A DNA stretch of 64,000 nucleotides from Clostridia bacterium (GTDB lineage Bacteria; Bacillota; Clostridia; Oscillospirales; CAG-382). The DNA is taken from positions 1 through 64,000 of the forward strand of contig JAFQAP010000030.1 of assembly GCA_017399965.1 (NCBI GenBank). The letters are read 5' to 3'. Below the pieces are notes generated by a model. It was given only the letters and a program-made list of their open reading frames with translations, had not been told where the DNA came from and did not search any database. Below, one piece after another: positions 32,542 to 42,035 of this stretch. The position numbers and the translations under genes were made by a program. Within the stretch, counting starts at the first letter, position 1. Each line of letters opens with the position of its first letter.

Positions 32542-33486
32542 ATGAACAAAATCACAATCGTTGGAACCGGCAGTGTTGGTTCTACAATCGCTTACACGCT
32601 TACGGTATCCGGTCTTGCATCCGAAATCGTTATGATCGACATAAACGGAGAAAAAGCAATGGGCGAAGCTCTTGATATTCGCCAAGGCACTCCCTTCTGC
32701 AGCTCTTGCTCTCTTTATGCAGGCAGCTATGCAGATGCGGTTAATTCAAACATCGTTATTATTACCTCCGGCGTTGGCAGAAAGCCCGGTCAGTCAAGAC
32801 TTGACCTTGCTCAGATCAACGTAAATATTACAAAGAGCATTATTCCGGAAATTACCAAATACGCTCCCGACGCAACTTATATCATTGTCAGCAACCCTGT
32901 TGATATACTTACTTACACATTCTGCAAATATTCCGGTCTGCCTCAGGAACGCATTATCGGTTCCGGTACCATTCTCGATACCGCACGTCTTCGTTCCAGA
33001 CTTTCCGAGTACTATTCCATTAACCAGCAGAACGTACACGCATACGTACTGGGTGAGCACGGCGATTCCTGCTTTATCCCTTGGTCTATAGCAAATATTT
33101 CCAACATTCCCATTCAGGATTACGGCAAATCCGTTAAGCTCAAGGATTTCCAGTTCCCCCAGCTCAACTACGAAGAAGTTGAAGAATACGTTAAAAAATC
33201 CGGCGCACGTATCATAAGCCGTAAAGGCGCAACCTTCTATGCGGTTTCCATTTCCGTATGCCACATAGTTAAGTGCCTGCTCAGCGGTATGGATACCACT
33301 CTCACCGTTTCCACCATGCTTGACGGCGAATACGGCATCAGCGACGTATGCTTGAGCCTTCTCAACGTTGTAGGTCAAAAGGGCGCACACAACAAGGTCA
33401 TTATTCCTCTTAATGATACCGAGCTTAAAGCACTTCACCACAGCGCCGATACACTTAAGGGCATTATCAACAGTATAGATCTGTAA
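32542..33486 (+). CDS. mdh: malate dehydrogenase (LDH/MDH family)
   Basis: 314 residues, NAD-linked L-2-hydroxyacid dehydrogenase. GTGSVGST starts the Rossmann fold, and Asp33 (MIDING) favours NAD. The catalytic His173 is in GEHGDS, with Asp146 and Arg149 in ILDTARLR. The specificity loop reads GVGRKPGQSR: the residue before KPG is Arg80, the position that is Gln102 in lactate and Arg in malate dehydrogenases. I therefore call malate dehydrogenase, although overall it could be annotated as L-lactate dehydrogenase. Context agrees: fumarase follows after 25 bases, then a fumarate-reductase-type pair. Confidence 0.75.
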   Translation: MNKITIVGTGSVGSTIAYTLTVSGLASEIVMIDINGEKAMGEALDIRQGTPFCSSCSLYAGSYADAVNSNIVIITSGVGRKPGQSRLDLAQINVNITKSIIPEITKYAPDATYIIVSNPVDILTYTFCKYSGLPQERIIGSGTILDTARLRSRLSEYYSINQQNVHAYVLGEHGDSCFIPWSIANISNIPIQDYGKSVKLKDFQFPQLNYEEVEEYVKKSGARIISRKGATFYAVSISVCHIVKCLLSGMDTTLTVSTMLDGEYGISDVCLSLLNVVGQKGAHNKVIIPLNDTELKALHHSADTLKGIINSIDL

Positions 33487-33511
33487 CATTTTGAGATAAA
33501 GGAAAAACGCC

Positions 33512-34888
33512 ATGGAATACCGTATTGAACATGATTCAATGGGCGAGGTAAAAGTACCTGCCGACAAACTTTGGGGCGCACAGACCGAAAGAAGCCACGA
33601 AAACTTCGAGATCGGTGTGAATATTGAAACTATGCCCCGTGAGATCACACACGCATTCGGAATACTTAAAAAGGCTGCCGCTATGACCAATGCCGTTTTA
33701 AGACCCGAAAAGATGACCGAAGAAAAGCTTAATGCCATCTCTCTCGCTTGCGACGAGGTTATAAGCGGTTCTTTAAACGATCATTTCCCTCTCGTTGTTT
33801 GGCAGACCGGTTCCGGCACCCAATCCAATATGAACGTGAACGAAGTTGTTGCCAACCGCGGTAACATTATCGCAGGTAAAAAGCTTCTTCACCCCAATGA
33901 TGATATTAATATGAGCCAGTCCTCCAACGATACCTTCCCCACCGCAATGCACATTGCAGCGGTTTCGGTTATCGAGGACAAGCTTATTCCCGCAGCAGAA
34001 ACTCTTATTTCCACGTTCGTACGTCTTGAAAAAGAAAACGAAGGTATCGTAAAGAGCGGACGCACACATCTTCAGGATGCAACTCCCATCACCTTCAGCC
34101 AGGAGATAAGCGGTTGGAGAAGCAGTCTTGAAAGAGATGTAGAGCTTCTTAAGGTTGCTGTTAAGCCCCTTTACGAATTGGCATTGGGCGGAACCGCAGT
34201 AGGTACCGGTCTTAACGCGCCCAAAGGCTTTTCCGAACTGGTTGCGGAAAATGTAGGCAAGCTTACCGGCAAGCCTTTCGTTACCGCGGCAAACAAGTTC
34301 CACGCTCTTACATCCAAGGATGAATTGGTATTCGCTCACGGCGCTATCAAGGCTCTCGCTTGCGATATGATGAAGATCGCAAACGATATCCGTTGGCTGG
34401 CAAGCGGACCCAGAGACGGTTTGGGAGAAATTTATATTCCCGAAAACGAACCCGGCTCCTCTATAATGCCCGGCAAGGTCAATCCCACCCAGTGCGAAGC
34501 CGTTACTATGGTAGCCGTTCAGGTTATGGGTAATGATGTTGCTGTCGGTATGGCTGCTTCTCAGGGCAACTTCGAGCTTAACGTATTTATGCCCGTTTGC
34601 ATTTACAATTTCCTTCAGTCCGGCAGATTGCTGGCGGAAGCTATTCTTTCCTTCAACAAGAACTGTGCTGTGGGAATTAAAGCGAACAAGGAAAAAATGC
34701 ACCACAACCTTCACAACTCTCTTATGCTGGTTACCGCGCTTAACCCCTATATCGGTTACGAGAATGCGGCAAAGACAGCAAAGAAGGCGTTTAAGGATAA
34801 CATCACTCTTAAAGAAGCCTGCGTAGAGCTTGGCTTCCTTACCCCTGAAAAATTTGACGAGGTATTCCACCCCGAAAAAATGGTTTAA
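33512..34888 (+). CDS. fumC: fumarate hydratase class II
   Basis: 458 residues. FumC interconverts malate and fumarate in the cytoplasm without an iron-sulfur cluster. Family motifs are [25 protein letters not shown] (fumarase-type THLQDA rather than the aspartase form), [10 protein letters not shown] and the signature [11 protein letters not shown] with the catalytic Ser loop. Second gene of the redox operon. In a fermenting anaerobe the net direction would be malate to fumarate, feeding the reductase encoded further down. Confidence 0.92.
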   Translation: MEYRIEHDSMGEVKVPADKLWGAQTERSHENFEIGVNIETMPREITHAFGILKKAAAMTNAVLRPEKMTEEKLNAISLACDEVISGSLNDHFPLVVWQTGSGTQSNMNVNEVVANRGNIIAGKKLLHPNDDINMSQSSNDTFPTAMHIAAVSVIEDKLIPAAETLISTFVRLEKENEGIVKSGRTHLQDATPITFSQEISGWRSSLERDVELLKVAVKPLYELALGGTAVGTGLNAPKGFSELVAENVGKLTGKPFVTAANKFHALTSKDELVFAHGAIKALACDMMKIANDIRWLASGPRDGLGEIYIPENEPGSSIMPGKVNPTQCEAVTMVAVQVMGNDVAVGMAASQGNFELNVFMPVCIYNFLQSGRLLAEAILSFNKNCAVGIKANKEKMHHNLHNSLMLVTALNPYIGYENAAKTAKKAFKDNITLKEACVELGFLTPEKFDEVFHPEKMV

Positions 34889-34901
34889 CGGAGGTTTGCT
34901 G

Positions 34902-35690
34902 ATGAAAGTAAGTTACTTCCCCGGCTGTACCTTGAAGAACAAGGCAAAACAGCTTGATATTTACGCCCGCAAGTGTGCGGAAGTGCTGGGAATCACCCTT
35001 GAGGAAATTGAAGCCTGGCAGTGCTGCGGCGGCGTGTTTACCACGTCCCGCGATGAGGTTGCCACAAAGCTTTCCTCCGTACGCGCATTGCAGGCAGCAA
35101 AAGAAAAAGAGCAGGTTCTGGTATCCGTTTGCTCCGCTTGCCACAACGTGATAAAGCAGACAAACCACGCGATGCAAAATGATACCGAATTTGCAGACAG
35201 AGTCAACCGCTACAACGATGTTGAGTACGACGGAAGCACAAAGGTATATCATTACCTCGAGATGCTCCGCGATCTCGTTGGTATGGATAAAATCAAAGAA
35301 AAGGTCGTTAATCCCCTGAACGGTGAAAAGATCGCAGCATATTACGGATGTCTGTTGCTCCGTCCCAATTCCGTTATGCAGATGGATGACCCTGAAAATC
35401 CCACTATTATCGAAGATATTATAAAAGCTTTGGGCGGCGTACCCGTTATCTACCCCTACCGCAACGAATGCTGCGGCGGATATGTGACTATGGACGACCC
35501 CGAGTTTTCACGGAAGAAGAGCGAAAACGTTGTCGTGAGTGCGAAAAACGGCGGCGCTTCCAGAATTATAACCGCTTGCCCTTTGTGCAAATACAATCTT
35601 GATAAGCAAGCACCCGATATTCCCGTAGTATATCTTACCGAGCTTCTGGCAGAAGCTTTAGGTGTAAAGGAGGATGGGGATGAACGATAA
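34902..35690 (+). CDS. hdrB: heterodisulfide reductase subunit B-like protein
   Basis: 262 residues with two complete CCG domains: Cys9, Cys41-Cys42, Cys77 and Cys80, then Cys150, Cys190-Cys191, Cys226 and Cys229. In methanogen HdrB these bind two noncubane [4Fe-4S] clusters at which the disulfide is cleaved. Here all ligands are kept, so a comparable active site is likely, but no CoM-CoB chemistry is expected in this organism. ATG 34902 has a GGAGG site 13 bases after fumC. It overlaps hdrC. Confidence 0.88.
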   Translation: MKVSYFPGCTLKNKAKQLDIYARKCAEVLGITLEEIEAWQCCGGVFTTSRDEVATKLSSVRALQAAKEKEQVLVSVCSACHNVIKQTNHAMQNDTEFADRVNRYNDVEYDGSTKVYHYLEMLRDLVGMDKIKEKVVNPLNGEKIAAYYGCLLLRPNSVMQMDDPENPTIIEDIIKALGGVPVIYPYRNECCGGYVTMDDPEFSRKKSENVVVSAKNGGASRIITACPLCKYNLDKQAPDIPVVYLTELLAEALGVKEDGDER

Positions 35691-36072
35691 ACTTAAAAAC
35701 ACCCGCGATGAGATCGTTCGCATAAGCGGTGTTAACCCTAAAAAGTGTATGAAGTGCGGTAAGTGTACCGCAACTTGCCCCGCTTTTGATGAGATGGAAT
35801 ACCATCCTCATCAGTTCGTGGCTATGGTTGAGAACGGCGATATCCAACCTTTGCTGGAATCCGAATCTCTTTACCGCTGTCTTTCCTGCTTTGCCTGCGT
35901 AGACAGATGCCCCAGAGGTGTTGAGCCCGCAAAGCTTGTTGAGGCAGTAAGACTCACCGTTATACGCAAAAAAGGCGGCAACCGTTTAAAGACAGACGAT
36001 ATTCCCGCTCTTTTGGATGAGAATATTCCTCAGCAGGCGTTGGTAAGCGCCCTGAGAAAATACGCCAAGTAA
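35680..36072 (+). CDS. hdrC: heterodisulfide reductase subunit C-like protein
   Basis: 130 residues. Two full ferredoxin motifs, CMKCGKCTATCP and CLSCFACVDRCP, bind two [4Fe-4S] clusters that relay electrons from HdrA to HdrB. The size and the helical C-terminus fit HdrC. ATG 35680 is chosen over 35674 for its better distance from AAAGGAGG. The gene overlaps hdrB by 11 bases. Confidence 0.9.
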   Translation: MNDKLKNTRDEIVRISGVNPKKCMKCGKCTATCPAFDEMEYHPHQFVAMVENGDIQPLLESESLYRCLSCFACVDRCPRGVEPAKLVEAVRLTVIRKKGGNRLKTDDIPALLDENIPQQALVSALRKYAK

Positions 36073-36089
36073 AGGAGGACAACAATACT

Positions 36090-38084
36090 ATGCAAAGAAT
36101 CGGTGTTTTTGTATGCTGGTGCGGAAGCAATATTGCAGGAACGGTTGATGTTCAGGCAGTTTCCGAAGCATTGAAGAACGAACCCGGCGTTGTTTTCTCC
36201 GCCAATTATCAATATATGTGTTCTCAGGCAGGTCAGAATATGATCATCGAAGCCGTAAAGGAACACAACCTTACCGGTATCGTAGTTTGCTCCTGCTCTC
36301 CCAGAATGCACGAAGCTACTTTCCGTAAGACCGCAGCTGCCGCAGGTCTTAACCCTTATATGGTAGAGATCGCAAATATCCGTGAGCAGTGCTCTTGGGT
36401 ACATAAGGATATGCTGACCGGTACGGAAAAGGCTATCATTCTCGGAAAAGCGGCAGTTGCAAAGGTTAACCTTAATACTCCTCTCGTTGCCGGCGAAACT
36501 CCCGTTACAAAGCGTGCTCTGGTTATAGGCGGCGGTATCGCCGGTATCCAGACAGCACTTGATATTGCCGAAGCAGGCTTCCCCGTTGATATCGTGGAGA
36601 CCAAGCCCACTATCGGCGGAAAAATGGCCCAGTTGGATAAGACCTTCCCCACTCTTGACTGTGCTGCTTGTATTCTCACCCCCAAAATGGTTGATGTTGC
36701 ACAGAACGAGAATATCCGTATCTTCTCTTACAGCGAAGTAACCGAGGTTAAGGGCTTTGTAGGTAACTTTGACGTTACCGTTAAGAAAAAGGCAAGATAC
36801 GTAAACGAGGATATCTGTACCGGATGCGGCGCTTGCGTTGAAAAGTGCCCCATGAAGAAGGTTCCCAACGAGTTCAACCTTAATATGGATAACAGATCCG
36901 CAATATACATTCCTTTTGCTCAGGCAGTACCCAAGGTAGCCACTATCGACCCCAACCACTGCAATATGCTTAAAAACGGCAGATGCGGTGTTTGTTCAAA
37001 GGTATGTGCCGCAGGCGCTATCGACTACAAGCAGAAGGATGAGTATATTCAGGAAAAATACGGCGCTATCGTTGTAGCAACCGGATTTAATCCTATCAGT
37101 ATGGATAAGTTCGATGAATATGCCTACAACCAGTCCAAGGACGTTATTACTTCCCTTGAATTTGAGCGTCTTACAAACGCCGCAGGTCCTACCGCGGGCA
37201 AACTGCTCCGTCCTTCCGACCTTAAGCATCCACACACCATCGTTTTTGTACAGTGTGTCGGCTCCCGTTGCGCAGCCTGCGCAGAAAAGGGCAAGGAATA
37301 CTGTTCCAAGATCTGCTGTATGTATACCGCAAAGCACGCTATGCTTACCCGCGATAAATATCCCGATACAGAAGTTTACGTTTTCTATATCGACGTAAGA
37401 ACTCCCGGTAAGAGCTTTGACGAATTCTACCGCCGAGCTGTTGAAGAATACGGCGTACATTATATTAAAGGCATGGTAGGTAAGGTATTCCCCGAAGGTG
37501 ATAAACTTAAAGTTCAGGCTTCCGACCTGCTCAACAACAAGCAGCTTCATATAGATGCGGACCTTGTAGTACTTGCCGCAGCTATCGAGCCCGATAAATC
37601 CGCACGTCCTCTTGCAACTATGCTTACCGCAAGTATGGACACCAACGATTTCTTTACCGAAGCACATCCCAAGCTCCGTCCTGTAGAAAGCCCCACAGCA
37701 GGCGTATTCCTTTCCGGTACCTGCCAGGGTCCCAAGGATATTCCCGAAACGGTTTCTCAGGCAAGCGCTGCAGCCGCAAAGGTTATTTCTCTGCTTGTCA
37801 AGGATAAGCTTAAGGGCAATCCCTGCGTCGCAAGCTCCGATGAGCTTATGTGTAACGGCTGTTCTTCCTGCGAAAGAGTATGTCCTTACGGCGCTATCAC
37901 TTACGAAGACAAAGAATTCCGTATGCCCGACAGAACCGTGGCTATACGCAGAGTTGCAAAGGTCAACCCCGCTGTATGTCAGGGATGCGGTTGCTGTACT
38001 GTTGTTTGTCCTTCCGGCGCAATGGATCTGCGCGGATTTGCCAACAGACAAATTATTGCGGAGGTGGATGCAATATGCAAGTAA
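36090..38084 (+). CDS. hdrA: heterodisulfide reductase subunit A-like flavoprotein
   Basis: 664 residues. HdrA carries the bifurcating FAD. The N-terminal domain (VFVCWCGSNIAGTV ... YMCSQAGQ) is typical. It is followed by the FAD Rossmann motif VIGGGIAGIQTALD and the Cys cluster LDCAACILTPKM, then ferredoxin motifs CTGCGACVEKCP, CGVCSKVC, CNGCSSCERVCP and CQGCGCCTVVCP. All parts of a standard short HdrA are present. The order hdrB-hdrC-hdrA-mvhD here matches the path HdrB, HdrC, HdrA, FlxD. SD AAAGGAGG precedes ATG 36090. Confidence 0.93.
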   Translation: MQRIGVFVCWCGSNIAGTVDVQAVSEALKNEPGVVFSANYQYMCSQAGQNMIIEAVKEHNLTGIVVCSCSPRMHEATFRKTAAAAGLNPYMVEIANIREQCSWVHKDMLTGTEKAIILGKAAVAKVNLNTPLVAGETPVTKRALVIGGGIAGIQTALDIAEAGFPVDIVETKPTIGGKMAQLDKTFPTLDCAACILTPKMVDVAQNENIRIFSYSEVTEVKGFVGNFDVTVKKKARYVNEDICTGCGACVEKCPMKKVPNEFNLNMDNRSAIYIPFAQAVPKVATIDPNHCNMLKNGRCGVCSKVCAAGAIDYKQKDEYIQEKYGAIVVATGFNPISMDKFDEYAYNQSKDVITSLEFERLTNAAGPTAGKLLRPSDLKHPHTIVFVQCVGSRCAACAEKGKEYCSKICCMYTAKHAMLTRDKYPDTEVYVFYIDVRTPGKSFDEFYRRAVEEYGVHYIKGMVGKVFPEGDKLKVQASDLLNNKQLHIDADLVVLAAAIEPDKSARPLATMLTASMDTNDFFTEAHPKLRPVESPTAGVFLSGTCQGPKDIPETVSQASAAAAKVISLLVKDKLKGNPCVASSDELMCNGCSSCERVCPYGAITYEDKEFRMPDRTVAIRRVAKVNPAVCQGCGCCTVVCPSGAMDLRGFANRQIIAEVDAICK

Positions 38085-38509
38085 ATGAACGCAAACCTCT
38101 TATCGTGGCATTTTGCTGTAACTGGTGTTCCTATGCGGGCGCTGACCTTGCAGGTAACAACCGTTTAAGCTACCCTGCCGACGTTAAAATTATAAAAGTA
38201 CCCTGCTCCTGCAGAGTTAACCCTATGTTTATACTCCGTGCATTCCAGAGAGGCGCAGACGGCGTTATTCTTTGCGGATGCCACCCCGGCGATTGCCATT
38301 ATACCTCGGGTAACTACTACACCCGCAGAAGAATGGCTCTGCTGTTCTCTATGCTGGATTATCTGGGCATAGAAAAAGAACGTACCCGCGTTGAGTGGGT
38401 TTCTGCGGCAGAAGGCGCAAAGTTTGCCGCTACTATGAATGATTTTGCTCAGACCGTTGCGGCTTTGGGCGAAAACAAGAGATTGGAGGATCTGCGATGC
38501 AAAAAATAA
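38075..38509 (+). CDS. MvhD/FlxD-like [2Fe-2S] electron-transfer subunit
   Basis: 144 residues of the methyl-viologen-reducing hydrogenase delta subunit family. Conserved Cys are in FCCNWCSYAGAD, VPCSCRV and CGCHPGDCHY. In MvhD and FlxD the subunit passes electrons from the electron-input module to HdrA. No hydrogenase genes are present, so FlxD, working with the NAD(P)H module encoded downstream, is the better model. ATG 38075 lies within the end of hdrA (10-base overlap) and has a GGAGGT site. It overlaps the next gene by 13 bases. Confidence 0.9.
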   Translation: MQVNERKPLIVAFCCNWCSYAGADLAGNNRLSYPADVKIIKVPCSCRVNPMFILRAFQRGADGVILCGCHPGDCHYTSGNYYTRRRMALLFSMLDYLGIEKERTRVEWVSAAEGAKFAATMNDFAQTVAALGENKRLEDLRCKK

Positions 38510-39474
38510 CTCGTGACCTTTTGGTCGAAAAGGCAGTTTCTCTCCTTGAAAACGGCACCGTAGATATGGTTTTGGGCTGGAAGAAGGGCGAATTCGATTA
38601 CGATATTACCCCCGCTGTTTTTGCAAACGCAGAAAGCCTTAAGGATTTTGTGTTTGACGATTTTTGCGGAGCCAATTTTTCCAAATACCTTATCGCAAAC
38701 ACCAAAAAGACCGCAAGCAAGGTGCTTGTATTCCTCAAGCCCTGCGATACTTACAGCTTTAACCAGCTTCTCACCGAGCACCGCTTCGACAGAGAAAAGG
38801 TATACGCTGTCAGTATTCCCTGCGACGGAATGGTTGATATCCACAAGATAAGAGCTGTTTCCGGCGAAGGTATTGCAAAAATAGAATGCGGTGAAAAGAT
38901 CACCGTTTCCACCATTTACGACGAAACCGTAAATATTGAAAAAGCAGACGTTCTTGCAGAGCGCTGTGTAAACTGCAAGAGCAAAAAGCACGTAGCATAC
39001 GACGAGCTTTTGGGCGAGGACGGAGAAGTGCTTGAATCCGCACGCTTTGACGAGGTTGAAAAGCTTGAGAGCATGACCGCGGACGAAAGATTTGAGTTCT
39101 GGCAAGGCGAGCTTTCCCGTTGCATCCGCTGCAACGCTTGCCGCGACGTATGCCCTGCTTGCACCTGCGAAAAGTGCGTGTTTGATAACCCTGCTTCTCC
39201 CGTAGAAAACAAGGCTGCCGCAAACAGCTTTGAAGAAAAAATGTTCCATATTATACGTGCATTCCACGTTGCGGGACGTTGCACCGACTGCGGTGAGTGC
39301 TCCAGAGTTTGCCCTCAGCACATTCCTTTGCACCTGCTCAACAGAAAATTCATCAAGGATATAGATAATTTCTACGGTGAATATCAGGCGGGCGAAGAAG
39401 TGGGCACCAGAGCACCCCTGGTCAACTACACCACCGAGGATCTCGAACCCGGCGAAGCTGTGGAAGGAAGGTAA
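38497..39474 (+). CDS. Fe-S protein of the Flx/HydB-like electron-input module
   Basis: 325 residues. An N-terminal LUD/FrhB-like part (FLKPCDTYSFNQLL, SIPCDGMVD) is followed by CVNCKSKK, CIRCNACRDVCPACTCEKC and CTDCGECSRVCP, giving three cluster sites. Proteins of this type (Fer4 dicluster, FlxB/FlxC-like) sit beside FlxA in FlxABCD-HdrABC loci. It would relay electrons from the flavin reductase to the MvhD-like subunit. It overlaps that gene by 13 bases. Confidence 0.78.
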   Translation: MQKITRDLLVEKAVSLLENGTVDMVLGWKKGEFDYDITPAVFANAESLKDFVFDDFCGANFSKYLIANTKKTASKVLVFLKPCDTYSFNQLLTEHRFDREKVYAVSIPCDGMVDIHKIRAVSGEGIAKIECGEKITVSTIYDETVNIEKADVLAERCVNCKSKKHVAYDELLGEDGEVLESARFDEVEKLESMTADERFEFWQGELSRCIRCNACRDVCPACTCEKCVFDNPASPVENKAAANSFEEKMFHIIRAFHVAGRCTDCGECSRVCPQHIPLHLLNRKFIKDIDNFYGEYQAGEEVGTRAPLVNYTTEDLEPGEAVEGR

Positions 39475-39479
39475 AGAAT

Positions 39480-40508
39480 ATGTACAGAATATCTACACAA
39501 TCTTTAAACAGCCTTTTTGAAGAGATCTCCCGTGTCTGCACGCTGTATATCCCTTCCGAAAACAAAAAAGGCGATTCGGTTTACACCCGCTATGAAGCCG
39601 GCGTGGAATATTCAAACAAGCTTAATACCGTAAGAAGCCCCAAAGACTTTTTCTTTCCCCAGATGGAAAATCTGATGGAGTTCAAGACCGAAGGCAAAAC
39701 GGTTCAGCTTGTTGACATCCGCGAAGAAAACGAAGATTTTATAGTTTTCGGAGTCCGCCCCTGCGACGTAAAAAGCTTTGAAGTTCTCGATAACGTGTTC
39801 CTTAACGAGCCTGTGGATACATATTATAAAAACCGCAGAGAACACGGCGTTATTATCTCTCTCGCTTGCAACCGCCCCGCCGAAACCTGCTTCTGCGGTA
39901 CCTTCGGTATTGACGCGGCAAAGCCCGAGGGCGACGTTTCCGCTTGGATGACAGAGGGTTATCTCTATCTTAACCCCAACACCGAAAAGGGCGAAAAGCT
40001 TGTAAATGCAGTTAGCGGAATTCTTGAAGAATGCGATGACGCGGCAGTTACCAAGCTTCAGGAAAGCATTAATAATATAATGAAGAAACTTCCTCTTGCA
40101 AACGTTACCACCGAAAAATTCGGCGGCGGCAAGACCGAAGAATTCTTTAACGCACCTCAGTGGGCAACACTTTCCGAATCCTGCTTGGGATGCGGAACCT
40201 GCACCTTTGTGTGCCCCACCTGTCAGTGCTACGATATTAAGGATTTTAATACCGGAAAAGGCGTTATAAGATATCGCTGCTGGGATTCCTGTATGTATTC
40301 CGAGTTTACCAAAATGGCGCACGGTAACAACAGACTTTCCCAGAAGGAAAGATTCAGACAACGCTTTATGCACAAGCTTGTATATTACCCCGAAAACAAT
40401 AATGGCTTGTTCAGCTGTGTGGGCTGCGGCAGATGTCTTGCAAAATGCCCCATCTCTATGAACATTGTTAAGGTTATGAAGACTTTGGGAGGTAAAGATA
40501 ATGGCTGA
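39480..40508 (+). CDS. 4Fe-4S dicluster protein (Fer4_22; AsrA/FlxC-like)
   Basis: 342 residues. An N-terminal domain with FGVRPCDVKSFEVLD and a CNRPAETCFCGTFG segment is typical of anaerobic sulfite reductase A and NiFe-hydrogenase beta-like proteins. The C-terminus has CLGCGTCTFVCPTCQC and CVGCGRCLAKCPI. AsrA-like subunits form the electron-input path with an AsrB-like flavin reductase, and exactly such a gene follows with an 8-base overlap. Two [4Fe-4S] clusters at least are expected. Confidence 0.85.
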   Translation: MYRISTQSLNSLFEEISRVCTLYIPSENKKGDSVYTRYEAGVEYSNKLNTVRSPKDFFFPQMENLMEFKTEGKTVQLVDIREENEDFIVFGVRPCDVKSFEVLDNVFLNEPVDTYYKNRREHGVIISLACNRPAETCFCGTFGIDAAKPEGDVSAWMTEGYLYLNPNTEKGEKLVNAVSGILEECDDAAVTKLQESINNIMKKLPLANVTTEKFGGGKTEEFFNAPQWATLSESCLGCGTCTFVCPTCQCYDIKDFNTGKGVIRYRCWDSCMYSEFTKMAHGNNRLSQKERFRQRFMHKLVYYPENNNGLFSCVGCGRCLAKCPISMNIVKVMKTLGGKDNG

Positions 40509-41334
40509 AATTAGAGATCCTCTGATGCCGGTCATCGGCGTGATAACGGACGTACGTATAGACACACCCGATATCAAAACTTTCCGCGTGGTCACTCCCG
40601 ACGGAAAAAAAGCTTTTGACCACCGTCCCGGACAGTGCGCAATGCTTTCAATTCCCGGTGTCGGCGAAGCTATGTTTTCTATAACATCTTCCCCTACAAA
40701 CACCGAATATATGGAGTTTTCCATTAAAAAGTGCGGTTGCGTTACCGAGTGGCTGCACCAGGCGGAGGTAGGACAGCAGCTTACCATACGCGGTCCTTAC
40801 GGAAAGCCCTTTCCCGTTGACGATGTATTTGCAGGCAACAACCTTCTGTTTATCGCCGGCGGCGTTGGTCTTGCTCCTCTCCGTTCCGTTATAAACTATT
40901 GCCGTCATTACCGTGACCGTTACGGTAAGATCGATATAGTTTACGGTTCCAGAAGCAAGGACGATCTTTTGGATTATCAGGAGATCATTAACGAATGGGC
41001 GACGGACGCAGGCGTAAATGTGCATCTGACCATTGACCGTGAGCAAGAAGGCTGGGACGGACACGTTGGATTTGTACCCAACTACGTAAAAGAGCTCGGC
41101 TTTACCACGGATAAGATCGCTGTGCTTTGCGGTCCTCCCATAATGATCAAATTTACATTGAACGGTCTTTACGAATTAGGTTTTGATAAAACTCAGATTT
41201 ACACTACTCTCGAGCTTCGTATGAAGTGCGGTATCGGCAAATGCGGCAGATGCAACGTAGGCAGCAAATACGTTTGCAAAGACGGACCCGTGTTCAGATT
41301 TGACGAGCTGGACGAACTGCCCGATGAGTATTGA
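40501..41334 (+). CDS. FAD/NAD(P)-binding oxidoreductase with C-terminal [2Fe-2S] (AsrB/FlxA-like)
   Basis: 277 residues. A ferredoxin-NADP reductase-like fold: FAD domain with FDHRPGQCAML and FSITSSP, then the NAD(P) domain with GGVGLAPLRSV and VLCGPPIMIK. At the C-terminus are CGIGKCGRC and VC, the four-Cys [2Fe-2S] site of the dihydroorotate dehydrogenase electron-transfer/AsrB family. It is the likely entry point for NADH (or NADPH) electrons into the Hdr-Flx complex. Confidence 0.9.
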   Translation: MAEIRDPLMPVIGVITDVRIDTPDIKTFRVVTPDGKKAFDHRPGQCAMLSIPGVGEAMFSITSSPTNTEYMEFSIKKCGCVTEWLHQAEVGQQLTIRGPYGKPFPVDDVFAGNNLLFIAGGVGLAPLRSVINYCRHYRDRYGKIDIVYGSRSKDDLLDYQEIINEWATDAGVNVHLTIDREQEGWDGHVGFVPNYVKELGFTTDKIAVLCGPPIMIKFTLNGLYELGFDKTQIYTTLELRMKCGIGKCGRCNVGSKYVCKDGPVFRFDELDELPDEY

Positions 41335-41348
41335 TAAGGAGCAATAAT

Positions 41349-42023
41349 ATGGAGAATATGGTTAATATTTACCTGTTTGGTAAAAAATATTCGGTTCCCG
41401 AAAACCTCACCATTATGTGCGCTATGGAATATGCGGGATACCAGCTTGTTCGCGGTTGCGGATGCAGAAACGGTTTCTGCGGCGCCTGCGCAACAATATA
41501 TCGTATAAAGGGCGAAACTGAGCTTAAATCCTGCCTCGCTTGCCAGACCAAAGTTGAAGAAGGTATGTATATTGCTACACTTCCCTTCTTCCCTCTGGTA
41601 AAACAGGTTTATGATCTTAATAAGGTTACCCCCTCTGAAACTATAATGATGCAGCTTTACCCCGAAATCTACGCTTGCGTAGGTTGTAATGCCTGCACAA
41701 AGAGCTGTACTCAGGATCTTAACGTTATGCAGTATATCGCATACGCCCAGAGAGGCGATTTCGAAAAATGCGCAGAAGAATCCTTTGACTGCGTAATGTG
41801 CGGTGTATGTTCTTCCCGTTGCCCTGCCGGCATTTCTCATCCTCAGGTTGCAATGCTTGCAAGAAGAATTAACGGAAAATACCTTGCTCCCAAGTGCGGT
41901 CATCTTGAAGACCGCGTTCAGGAAATAAACAACGGTACCTTTACCGAACTTATAGAAGCGTTAATGCAAAAGCCCATTGAAGAGATCAAAGAGCTTTACA
42001 ACAACCGCGATATTGAAAAGTAA
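41349..42023 (+). CDS. fumarate reductase/succinate dehydrogenase-type Fe-S subunit
   Basis: 224 residues. The N-terminal [2Fe-2S] domain has CGCRNGFCGAC and a final CLAC. The C-terminal helical part has CVGCNACTKSC and CVMCGVCSSRCP, each with four Cys, so it should hold two [4Fe-4S] clusters, unlike classical FrdB/SdhB, where one site is [3Fe-4S]. No quinone-binding subunit is encoded nearby. The start at 41349 follows AAGGAGC. It would pass electrons to the flavoprotein encoded 12 bases downstream. Confidence 0.82.
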   Translation: MENMVNIYLFGKKYSVPENLTIMCAMEYAGYQLVRGCGCRNGFCGACATIYRIKGETELKSCLACQTKVEEGMYIATLPFFPLVKQVYDLNKVTPSETIMMQLYPEIYACVGCNACTKSCTQDLNVMQYIAYAQRGDFEKCAEESFDCVMCGVCSSRCPAGISHPQVAMLARRINGKYLAPKCGHLEDRVQEINNGTFTELIEALMQKPIEEIKELYNNRDIEK

Positions 42024-42035
42024 GGAGGAACCGTG

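Noticed and set aside
32542-33486. L-lactate dehydrogenase call
   Set aside because: The residue before KPG in the specificity loop is Arg, as in malate dehydrogenases, and fumarase is the next gene. Kept as an alternative only.
33512-34888. Aspartate ammonia-lyase call
   Set aside because: The motifs GSGTQSNMN and RTHLQDATP are fumarase-type; aspartases differ at these places.
38075-38509. Hydrogenase delta subunit working with a NiFe hydrogenase
   Set aside because: No hydrogenase large or small subunit is in the operon; an NAD(P)H module is, so a FlxD-like role fits better.
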